Source of the DNA: Ancistrus triradiatus
Lineage: Eukaryota; Chordata; Actinopteri; Siluriformes; Loricariidae
Direction: 5' to 3'
NCBI GenBank assembly: GCA_025084515.1
Contig: JAJAGP010000015.1
Span: forward strand, 62,001-126,000
DNA: 64,000 nucleotides
Shown one piece after another: positions 23,634 through 35,600 of this stretch. Below the pieces are notes generated by a model. It saw nothing but the letters and a program-made list of their open reading frames with translations, had not been told where the DNA came from and ran no database searches. The stretch's first letter is position 1. Every line of letters begins with the position of its first letter. Made by a program: the position numbers and the translations under genes.

Positions 23634-26600
23634 GGAGAACGAGTGTCTGATGCTCTCCAGGCAGGTCTCTGATCCTGTCAGGTCCTGGGAGCTGGACTCT
23701 GTCCTGGCCAGTCGCACGCTCAACTTTGTGTCCAGACTAGATGAGCGTTACACATGCCCGGCCTGCGGTGGCGCCATCTTTAATCCCCATCAGACGGGAT
23801 GTGGTCACATCTTCTGCGGCAAGTGCATCAGAGTGTTCATGTAAGCACAGAGATTCATAAAAGTCAGACTGCTCGGACACTCCGAATGTGTACAGCTAAT
23901 TTACCATTTATGTGAGATGCCTTAAATGTAAGAATTCGTCCATTTTGCTGTGGGTAGGTGCAAACATTAAACATGTTCTGTGGTAGCCTAGCGGGTAAGG
24001 TACTGGACTATGGACCAGAAGGTCCAGTGTTCAAATCCCACCTCTGCCAAGCTGCCACTGTTGGGTCCTTGAGCAAAGCCCTTAACCCACGATTGCTTGG
24101 ATTGTAAGACTTTATATATTGTAAGTCACTCTGCTAAATTCTGTGAATGTAAAATGTAATGTAAATGTTCTGCTTTTTTCAGTGAGAGTGGCAACGCTTC
24201 CAACTGTCCCTTAGATGGCATTTTGATCAAGGCAGAGGAGGTATGTCTGAATATATTGTAGATATACTGCTTGGCCAAAAAAAAAGCCACACACTCTAAT
24301 ATTTCGTTGGACCACCTAGCTTTGATTACAGAGCGCATTCGCCATGGCATTGTTTTGACAGCCTTATACAACATTTATTTCCATCCAGAGTTACACTAAT
24401 TTTTGGCTGACATTTTGTATTGGCGATGGGACAGTCGACCCACTCATTAGTCTTCTCTGGCGCATCCCAAAGACTTTCAATGGGGCTAAGGTCTGGACTC
24501 TGTGGTGGCCAATTCATGTGTGAAAATGATTCAACACCACTCTTTCACCACTGAGCCCAATCAGTCTTGGCATTTTTGTCCTGAAATATGCCCATGCCGC
24601 CAGGGAAATCAAAATCCATTGATGGTCATAACCTGATCATTCAGTACATTCACTTACTCTGCTGACTTCATTTTGTTACCACATAACATTGCTGAGCCTT
24701 GACCTGACCAACCCCAGAACAGTACAATGGGCACTATGCATCATGGGTGCATCGCTTCATGCATTTCACTACGTGCCCATTGCTCTGGAATAGGATGAAT
24801 CTGGACTCATCAGACCTCATGGCCTTTCTCCCTTTGCTCCATAGTCCAATCTTTATGCTCCGGAGCAAATTGAAAACTCGTTTCTGATTAGTCTCACTAA
24901 CAAGTTTCGCTTTTCTTATGATATGACAGCTGTTCAGTCTCAGTCCTGTAAGCTCGCGTCACATTTTCAGTGTAGAAGTGTTCTTTTTTTCGCTATTAAA
25001 CATAGTCATGAGTTGTACTCTCGATTTTTTACAATTTGACTTCACCAAGCATTTAAGCGATCTCTTGTCACAGTCATTCAAGATTATTTTGACCACATTT
25101 CTTCCACATAGTTGATGGTTCACCAATATCCTTCCAGGTTTTAATAGTGTTGGACACATTAACCCAATTCCAGTAATTTCCGCAATCTAATTAGTTTTTT
25201 TCTTTCCTTGATGCAGGCCAGTAATGTGACCCTTCTGAAACACAGTAATGTTTTCACAACCAAGGGATATGTCATCCAACATGGTTGTTTTAAAAAACAA
25301 GAAGCTACTCACTGCATCATTTAGGGTCAACAGAATTGTTGCCAGCTGAAATATAATCATTGCAGTAATTATCCAATGAAATACGTATTTGCTTATTGGA
25401 ATCCAAATGGCAGCTTTTTTGATCAGGCAGTATAATTTACAGTATATTATGGTTTAAATCATAGCATATCTTATTAGATGTACACTACAGGTATAATTAC
25501 AGACTTATGCAAAAGTTTGGGCACCACTGTTTATAGTAAAAAGAGTTAACACAACAAAATAAATCGCCAAAATATGAGCCAAAGGGTGGGGGGGGATAAA
25601 TAAATAAACAGCAGAAATGAGTCATAGTTTGTTCACTGCAAAAGTTGTAAGGTTTTTTTTATTTAGGAAAATATGTAACATTTATAAGGTGCTATAATGC
25701 CGGGGAACTCCTGCTCTGCTTGCACTGCCACAGACCCAGCCCCGAGGACCAGAAACAGACTTGAGGAACTCTGAAACTCAGACAGCCTGGAGTGAGGCAG
25801 AATCCGAGCAGACAGAACCAGACCTGTAGGTCAGGACAGTGCCCAATAGTGAGCCAGTAATTTTAACCGGGATCATGAGACACAGTTCAGCTATCACCTC
25901 ATCATTGGTGATACAAACCAGAAAGGTTCAGCATTGGGAACCAAATGAGTCACTCTGTTTCGTATCCCGCCAATGTTGAGGTGATGGTTGGATTGAGTGA
26001 TGGTTAAAGCTGTCGGCTTCCCATCAGGTTCTGGTGTAGAGATGAGTTCCAGGCTGTGTCTGTGGTAGTGCAAGCAGACTAACGATGACCTACTTTACAA
26101 AATGGCCCATATTTTGAATGCAACTATAAGTTTATGTATTTGTAAATAATCACTCAAAACTTTAAGGTAATTAATGTTTAATGGTGGAGTATATTAATGT
26201 ATGATACACACACTGGCCACGTTTTTAGGTAAACATGGTAAAATCACATGGGAGCAACGCAATGCATTTAGTATGTAGACATGGTCAAAGACAACAAGCT
26301 CATAACTAGCATGAAATGGAGAAGAAAGCTGATTTAAATATCTTTGAATGTGGCATGGTTGTTGGTGCTAGATGGGCAGGTCTGAGTATTTCCAGAACTG
26401 CTGATCTACTAGGACTTTCATGCACACCCATCACTAGGGTTTACAGAGAATGGTCCAAAAAAGAGAAAATATCCAGTGAGCAGCAGTTCTCTGGGTGAAA
26501 GTGTCAGAGGAGAATGGCCAGACTGGTTTGAGTTGATACAAAGGAACAGAAACTCAAATATCCACTCGTAACAACCGAGGTACGCAGAAGAGCGTTTCTG

Positions 26601-29600
26601 AACGCACAATACATCAAACCTTGAAGCAGGTGGGCTACAGCAGCCGAAGACCACACCAGATCCCACTCCTGTCAACTAAGAACAGTCAACTGAGGCTACA
26701 ATTCACTCAGGCTCACCAATATTGGTCAGTATCTGATTGGAAAAATGCTGGTCTGATGAGTCCGTGACAGTGAGTTCACTGTTTCACTGAGTTTCACAGT
26801 CACCAGATCTCAATCCAATAAAGCATCTTTGGGATGTGGTGGAATGGCAGATTGGCATCGTGGATGTGCAGCCGACAGATCTGCAGCAACTGCATGATGC
26901 TGTCATGTCAGTATGGACCAAAACCTCGGAGCAATGTTTCCAGCACCTTGTTGAATCTATGCCACAAAGAATTAGGACAGTTCTGAAGGTAAAAGGGGGT
27001 CCAACCTGGTACTAGCAAGGTCTACCTAATAAAGTGGCTGGTGAGTGTATATAATATGGTATATATTTTAATCAACATACTTATAAATGATGCATGAACT
27101 TTGCAGGTTTTTCAAGACAACTGCTGTAAAAGGGAACTACTAAATCTTGACGTTTACTGCACCAACTCTCCAGACTGCACACAAAAGGTGCCTCTGTGCA
27201 ATTTGCAGGTAATTTGCGGTTCTTAAAGTAACTTGAAACCATACAGTGCAGTTTATTACATTTACAGAACTTAGCAGAGACTTTTATCCAGAATGATTCC
27301 AACTGAGCTGAGACTTTTATCATTGATAACCTTATCAAGACCCTGCTCACAGTGCAGAGTGTTCTTGTTTTCGAAAGGTTTTATTTAATGTAAATATCAA
27401 TCCATGTACAACAGAGAAAAATAAGGACTACAAAAAATCATTTTAAGTGACTATGCTTTGCAAGATTAAACTGAAACTACACTGCATACAGAATGACACA
27501 AAGTGATACCGATTCATCTGAAAGTCCCTGACTCCCCACTGCATAGAGCTGAGCAATAGTGATCCAAAATAGCTAACATATCTCTCGCTTTCTCTCTCTC
27601 GCTTCCGCTCTTTCTCTCTCAGAACCACCTTATGGTTTGTCAGTATGAACCCCTGCAATGTTCCCACCTGGGCTGCACTGACATCCTGTTACGCAAGAAC
27701 CTGACAGACCACCAACAGAGACTCTGCCAATTTCGCACAGAGTTCTGTCGCTACTGCAAGAAGCCGTACTCCGTCACCCAGCTGCTGGTTAGAGCCCCTT
27801 TCCTCTTTCAGCTTCAGTAGATTATCTTCATGATAAAGCATCTAACACTGCGATATGAAATCTTACAGGAGCATGAAAAGACGTTGTGCCCGGAGGTGGA
27901 AGTTCAGTGTCCCAATAAATGCTCTCAGTTGGTTAAGAGACACCAGGTACATTGTGTAAACGTTTTAATTACCTAAATTACATTTGTTTTATGAAGGTTT
28001 AGGGAAACAGCATTTTAACAATGCTTTTTTATGTTAAGAATGTGTATTGTTGTTTTTTGTTGTGTTCTGGAGCCTATCCCAGAATTCCCTTGGATGGGGC
28101 ACCAGTCTATCACTCATAGCTCGGAAGGAGCATGGCCATTTAGCTTCCCCTCTCTTAGACAAAGCCAGTAATAAACACAAATGTTTGTGGACACCCCTTC
28201 TAATTATTGAGCTCTACTATTTCTGCAGCACTCACTTGTAACACATTCATAATATAAAGCAGACATTTCTGGATCCTTCATAGACAAACAGTGGCAGTAG
28301 AATGAGTTGTACTGATACCCCAGTGACTCTCAATATGACACATTTATAGGTTTTCGTTTCCAGCAAGACAGTTCGTCAACTTCTGCCCTGCTGTCCTTAA
28401 ACAAAACCCATAGAGAATTGATTTGCCAACTTTTATTGAGAACTTAGCTGGCTTGCTCCGAACCTTGACCTCAACTGCATCAGACACCTTAAAAATGCCA
28501 AAAGTGAGCCAGGGCTTATTGTCTAACATCAGAAGCTGACATCACAGTCATGCTCCAAAGTGTATTGGAAAGCCCTTTTAGAGGAACAAAGGCTGTTGTA
28601 GCATCAACGTTGGGGGCAAACACCATACCCTTGTTTTGGATGCAACAGTTTGGGCGTCCACAAACTTTTGTCTATATACTATACCCCTGTGTGATGCTTA
28701 TTCTGGCTGGCAGGCACCACCAGGACTTTGGTCATCTTGGGGGTGATCTAGTGAACTGCTGCTTTGCCATCTGAGCACCCATTGCTAGATTTGTCACACA
28801 AATATTTTTGTTCATCGAGACCAAAAAAAACAAACGCAAAACTCTATTAATCAAATTCCTTTATTTTAGGATATATCTAGCAATGACCTAATTTACCATA
28901 ACTCCTGTCTAGCAACACTATAGAAACTACTTTGGATCCCTTAGCACTATCCAAGGTGATCCCGATTCTGCCCTTTACTGACTCTCTAGTTTTATACACA
29001 TAAAGTCAACTCTGGCATCTGATTTTTCGCTTTGATGTATGAGGTATTATAATCTTCCTCCCACTATCCAAACTACTAAACCCCTAAAACAAATGAAGGG
29101 CTGAAAATTAAATCTGGGTAATCATATTCTGTAGCAAGTGTGTATCAGTGTAGCGTAACTGACATAGTTGTGTCTCTGAATGACATTTTGTCTCCATCTG
29201 CACCTTCCACATCCTTCCTATTAGTAAGAAGCTACCCAAGGAGTTTATACAGTGATTAATTAAAATATAATTAATACAACTGTAGGCTACTTCCTTGTAA
29301 ATGTTCTTGTTTCAAGTCAAGTCAGATTTATTTCTATAGCGCTTTTTACAATGGAGCATTGCCTCAAAGCAACTTTACAATTTTAGATGATCTTCTAATA
29401 TCTACGGCCAATCCCAAATTGAGCAAGCCTAGGGCGACAGTAGCAAGGAAAAACTCCCTAAGTGTTATAAGGAAGAAACCTTTGGAGGACCAAGACTCAA
29501 AAAGGGACCCAACCTCCTTGGGTGGCGTAGATGATAAATGTAGGAATTAAACTAATTTATGTAAACAAATAAGTCTTATAGTGATAGTTCAATAAAATAA

Positions 29601-32600
29601 TGTAAAATATGCACATCGGCATTATGTAGTCCGATACACAGAGTCACTCTAGGATCTTGAGTCTAAGCAGGAAAGTCCTTGGCAGCACTTCGTCCCCAGA
29701 TAACCAGAGGAAGGAGAGAGTTACTGCCCTCTGGTGTGGCCCGGGTATGGTGGGGCTGGAGCTGATGACGGAAACATCTTGAGTGGAGCTGAAGAGGATG
29801 AACATCTTCATATGTGGGGCTGGAACTGGGCTGAACACAGAAAAAAAACAGAAAATGTAATTAGTTATTGCTTAAGAGCACAGAGTCTATTAACAATCAC
29901 TGATGCCACCTGTAGCATGAGACCCCGGCAGCATTAGCTATAGCAGCATAGCTAGAAAGAGGAGAACTGGGAGGTAACACAGCCAAGAGTGATCACATGA
30001 GACATTGGCAACCCCACGGGAGGCAGAAGACAGCAACCCAACATCCCAGATCACCACAAAACTCTTTGACTATGAACCCACAGCTCTGCCCTTATTCTAA
30101 GGCAAGGATGCACAAGTCAAGATCAAGAGGACTGAAACCCAGTACAGCCAGAACCACCCACCAGACACTGCCGGCCACCAGACATGACTCCAGACTCCAG
30201 CCCCAGTGACCCGAGCCATGCATCCCAGTCTAAATCTAGCCAAAAGCCTGCATAAATAAGTATGTCTTTAGCCTAGACTTAAAATTTGGAGTGTGTTTGA
30301 ATCTCAAACTAAAGTGGGAAGTTTATTCCATATTTGGGGGGGCATGTATGAGAAAGCCTTTCTCCCTGCTGTGACTTTTTTAACTATAGGAACTAAAAGA
30401 AGTCCAGAACGAAGTAAACTTGCTGGATTATAAGAGTCAGATAATGTGGGGCCAGGCCATGTAGAGCCTGTGTGTGTGTGTATATACGCAGTTGTTTACA
30501 GGTGTATACATATATGTTGTTTTGCCTTTCATTTTCTGCAGCTGAAAGGACATGCAGACACGTGTTCAGAAGTGGAGACCGACTGCATTTACAAGCAGTA
30601 TGGCTGCACTGTCAGAGTAAGTTACACTAATATACTCTACTTCCCTAATACTGTGTCTTGGCATAAGATCAGCCGAATTTAACTGGCAAGGAGAAGCTGG
30701 CTGCCTCAGCTCTTGGAATTTTCTATATTTCTGTGTAAATATGACCTAAAACATCATCAGATTTTCTAACATAAAGTCCTAAAAGTAGATAAAGAGAACC
30801 CAGTTAAACAAATGAGACAAAAATATTATACTTGGTCATTTATTTATTGAGAAAAATGATCCAATATTACATATTAGTGAATGACAAAAGTATGTGAACC
30901 TCTAAGATTAGTTAATTTGAAGGTGAAATTAGAGTCAGGTGTTTTCAATCAATGGGATGACAATCAGGTGTGAGTGGGAACCCCGTTTTATTTAAAGAAC
31001 AGGGATCTATCAAAGTCTGCTCTTCACAACACGTTTGTGGAAGTGTATCATGGCACCAACAAAGGAGATTTCTGAGGACCTCAGAAAAAAAGTTGTTGAT
31101 GCTCATCAGGCTGGAAAAGGTTACAAAACCATCTCTAAAGAGTCTGGACACCACCAATCCACAGTCAGACAGATTGTGTACAAATGTAGGAAATTCAACA
31201 CCATTGTTACCCTCCCCAGAATTGGTCGACCAACAAAGATCACTTCAAGAGCAAGGCGTGTAATAGTTGGCGAGGTCACAAAGGACCCCAGGATAACATC
31301 TAAGCACTGAAGGCCTCTCTCACATTGGCTAATGTTAATGTTCATGAGTCCACCATCAAAGAACACTGAGCAACAATGATGTGCATGGCAGGGTTGCGAG
31401 GAGAGAAAGCCCCGCTGCTCTCCAAAAAGAACATTGCTGCTCGTCTGCAGTTTTTGCTAAAGATCACATGGACAATCCAGAAGGCTATTGGAAGAATGTT
31501 TTTGTGGACGGATGAGACCAAAATACAACTTTTGGTTTAAAGAAAAGCATATGTTTGGAGAAAGGAAAACACTGCATTCCAGCATAAGAACATTATCCCA
31601 TCTGTGAAACATGGTGGTGGTAGTATCATGGCTTGGGCCTGTTTTGCTGCTTCTGGGCCAGGACAGCTTGCCATCATTGATGGAACAATGAATTCTGAAT
31701 TATATCAGGAATTATAATGAAATTCTAAAGGAAAATATCAGGACATCTGTCCATGAACTGAATCTCAACAGAAGGTGGGTCATGCAGCAAGACAACGACC
31801 CTAAGCACACAAGTTGTTCTACCAAAGAATGGTTAAAGAAGAATAAGGTTAATGTTTTGGAATGGCCAAGTCAAAGACCTGACCTTAATCCAATCGAAAT
31901 GTTGTGGAAGGACCTGAAGCGAGCAGCTAATGTGAAGGAAAACCCACCAACCTCCCAGAGCTGAAGCTGTTCTGTACAGAGGAATGGGCTAAAATTCCTC
32001 CAAGCCGGTGTGCAGGACTGATCAACAGCTACAGGAAACATTTAGTTGCAGTTATTTGCTGCACAGGGGGGTCACACCAGATACTGAAAAGCAAGGGTTC
32101 ACATACTTTTGCCACTCACTAATATGTAATATTGGATCATTTTCTTCAATAAATAAATGACCAAGTATAATATTTTTGTCTCATTTGTTTAACTGGGTTC
32201 TCTTTATCTACTTTTAGAAGTTGTGTGAAAATCTGATGATGTTTTAGGTCATATTTATGCAGAAACAGAAAATTCTGAAGGGTTCACAAACTTTCAGGCA
32301 CCACTGTATGGTAAGTAGAATGTAGGGTATAATGGTAAAAGCACTATTTTGGACACAGTGGGCAACTGTGCATAAAAACAAGCCTGTTAAACTAAACAGA
32401 TTGCGATTTAACAGTAAAGTGGGCGTTACTCTGTCATGAATGAGAAATGAAGAACAAATTAACGCTAAAGTTTTTTTTAATTAATTGCATTAATTTAGTT
32501 TATGCTAACATAACTGATGCCTTTATTTTAGGGGTCTAATATGTTCTTTTGGTAGGTTATACAGTTATAAGTGGTAGCCAAAACATAGCTATGACCTATC

Positions 32601-35600
32601 ATTACCTTGTCTGCAGCATGCCTGACTCTCTCTTAAATATTTGCGGATGTCTGTTTGTTCAGAAGTAAGAAACTGACTTTGACTGATTGCGTTAGCCACT
32701 CGCGTTTTTGGAAATATGCTGGGGCATTATGGGAAATGTAGTTCCTGTAGTTAATTTGTATGGTGTGTATTGTAATTCTGCTCAGCAATCCAGGATAAAG
32801 TTGACCTTTTTACCGCCGTGATATTAGTGGGGCATGTGCCCCAGTAAAGTGGGTCTGGTGACACTTCTGTGTATCATAATGAGGGACAGTGATGACCTAA
32901 AGGTTAAGGCTCTGGACTAATCAGTTGGTTGTGAATTTAAATGCTTTCTCTGCCAGGCTGTTAGTCCTTTGAGTAAGAGTTGAAACCTTCAGCCGCTCAT
33001 TGAAACTGTAAATCACTGTGGATGAGGGTGTCTGCTACATGCTGTATATGTGATGTCAAATAAGTTTGACTTGTCTGATCAAACTGACCTCCTCCCTAGG
33101 CAAGGTCTGGATGTACCCCAGGCCAGCGTTCCAACATAAAACAGAGCGGAATGCAGTTTCAGAACTAACCCCTTCCCTTTGTGCATATCATCTCTCTTTT
33201 AGGGTAAAAGAGGCCAAGTGAAGGTCCACGAGTACACGGAATTCAGCCACCATGTGTTGCTGGTTCTTGAGAGCAACAGTAAGCTCTCTAAACAGGTATG
33301 AATCATGAAGGTACAGAACTATGAAGTGAATAAAATACAGCATCCAGAATTACATACAGTCATCTAAACCATCCATGTGAATGAATATGTCCATTAGTAT
33401 ATAATAAACGTGTGTGGATGTGTGTGTATACTTTGTCTTCCTATACAGTGTTTCCTCGGTTCTCGTCTTTAATTCTTTCCAGGAGTCTTGTCGAGTACCG
33501 AAAGCGTAGAGTACCGAGCTAATTTTTCCCATAATTAATAATGTAAATTTAATTAATCCATTCCAGACTCCCAGAAAATCCACACTGTAAAAGGCATTAT
33601 ATGCCTTATTGGAGTTGTATTGTACAGGTCCCTGATATACGAAGGGGATATGTTCCGACAAATCCATCATAAGTTGAATGTATCATGAACCCATGAGTTT
33701 AATATACCGTATTTTTCGGACCATAAGGCGCACTTAAAATCCTTTAATTTTCTCAAAAATCGACAGTGCGCCTTAAAATGCGGTGCGTCTAATGTATGAA
33801 TTAATTCTGGTTGAGCCTTCTGACCTAGAACCCCGATTTGTAGATGGTACACGGGCGCTCATAAATCTGTCAAAATGTTTTAGCACGGTCTTTGGTAGGT
33901 TAGGAAGCTTAAGACAACCGTAGTGCGCAGCATAGCGGGGTAATACGGTATGTGCTTCAGCATTAGGGTACGTGCATTCATTCATTCATTTTCGAAGCGG
34001 ATTTCAAACACAACGCTATCAGTCACGCAGTACAACATGGACATAGAGCAGCTGTGAGAGAATTCAACATTAACGAATCAATGGTACGGAAGTGGAGGAA
34101 GCAAGAAGACGCCCTGCGGCAGGTAAAGACCAAACTGAGCTTCCGAGGGAACTTAAGAGTTTTGTTTCATTTCATGCGTCTTATAACCCGGTGCGCTTTA
34201 TGTATGAAAATATACCCGTTAGCAGCCGATCGTTGATATTGCGTCTTATAATCCGGTGCACTTTATGGTCCGGAAAATACGGTACTCTATATTGTATAAT
34301 ACCGGAGCCAACCTTATAAACAGCCAGGCTTAAAACACTTACATTAACCAACAGTTGGCCAAAATCATTAACACAAAGCTTATTTTATAAGAAAGTGTTG
34401 AAAAATGTCATGTAATTTAGTGAGTTATGGATTGAAAGTGAAAAGTAAAAGTGAAAACCCATACAAGCTGAAGCAAGTGCACCGAGTAGCGAGCAAACAA
34501 CAAGAACCGAGACAAATTTTTCTAGTCAAAATGCGTCGAGAACCAAATTTGGCGAATTCCATGGTGGTCGAGAACTGAGGTCCTCATAGGAAAACCTGGC
34601 AATTTTGACTTGTGAGGACGTTTTTGCCGGTCTCACTTCTTTAATTTATTTTTTATTGAATTTTGTTTTGTTTTGTTTTTTTCTTTGTCTGTTTGTATGT
34701 TTGAACAAAAACTGCAGCTTTCATTTGAAAAACCAAAAGAGCCAAAAGATTTGCTTTAGGTTGCACTGAGGTTAAGTTTAGGATAGTCATTATGGCAATG
34801 GAAAGTCCTCACACGTATAGCAAGACAAGTGTGTGTCTGCGTGTGTGCATGCGGGTCATGTTTATATTACATTGTGGAGACCATATGTCCCCACAAGGAT
34901 AAAAAGATCAGATTTTTTTCACCTTGTGGTTACATTTTGCTGGTCTTCATGAGGAAGCTGCTCTTTTGACAGAAACTACAACTTTCGTCTGAAAAACCAA
35001 GAGTCCAAAGACTTTCTTTAGGTTACTGTGGTTAAGATTAGGGTTAGGTGTAGGTGTAGCATTAATTGGCTACAGTTAAAGTTCACACAAAGTTAGTGAG
35101 ACAACCATGTGTGTATTTCAGGTGGATCAGCTGCAGAAGGACTTGGCTCTCCATGAGGGGGAGCTGAAGGAGAGAAACCTGCTGGTTGCTAATCTCAACA
35201 GAGAGGTGACTCAGCGTGAGAACACTCTTTCTGCCATACAGGTACACAGAAGAAACAACCATTTTATCAGATATCTAACCAGTACTTTCACAATTCATTA
35301 CCATATGGCTATACTCTGTAATTGTCAGCAGCCTGAAGCATTGATACGAGGCACATATTGTTTACACCAAATTCTGATTTTACCATCCAAATGTCATAGC
35401 AGAAATCAAGACATCAGACCAGGCAACGTTCTTCCAATCTTCTGCTGTCTGATTTCAGTGAACCATTGAGAATTATAGCCTCAGTTGCCTGTTCTTATCT
35501 GACAGGAATGGCACCCTATGTGGTCTTCTGCTGCTTGTATTTAATAAAGAGGCCATCAATTGTATATGGTTTGTGTACCTGGTAAAGTTATTACTCAACG

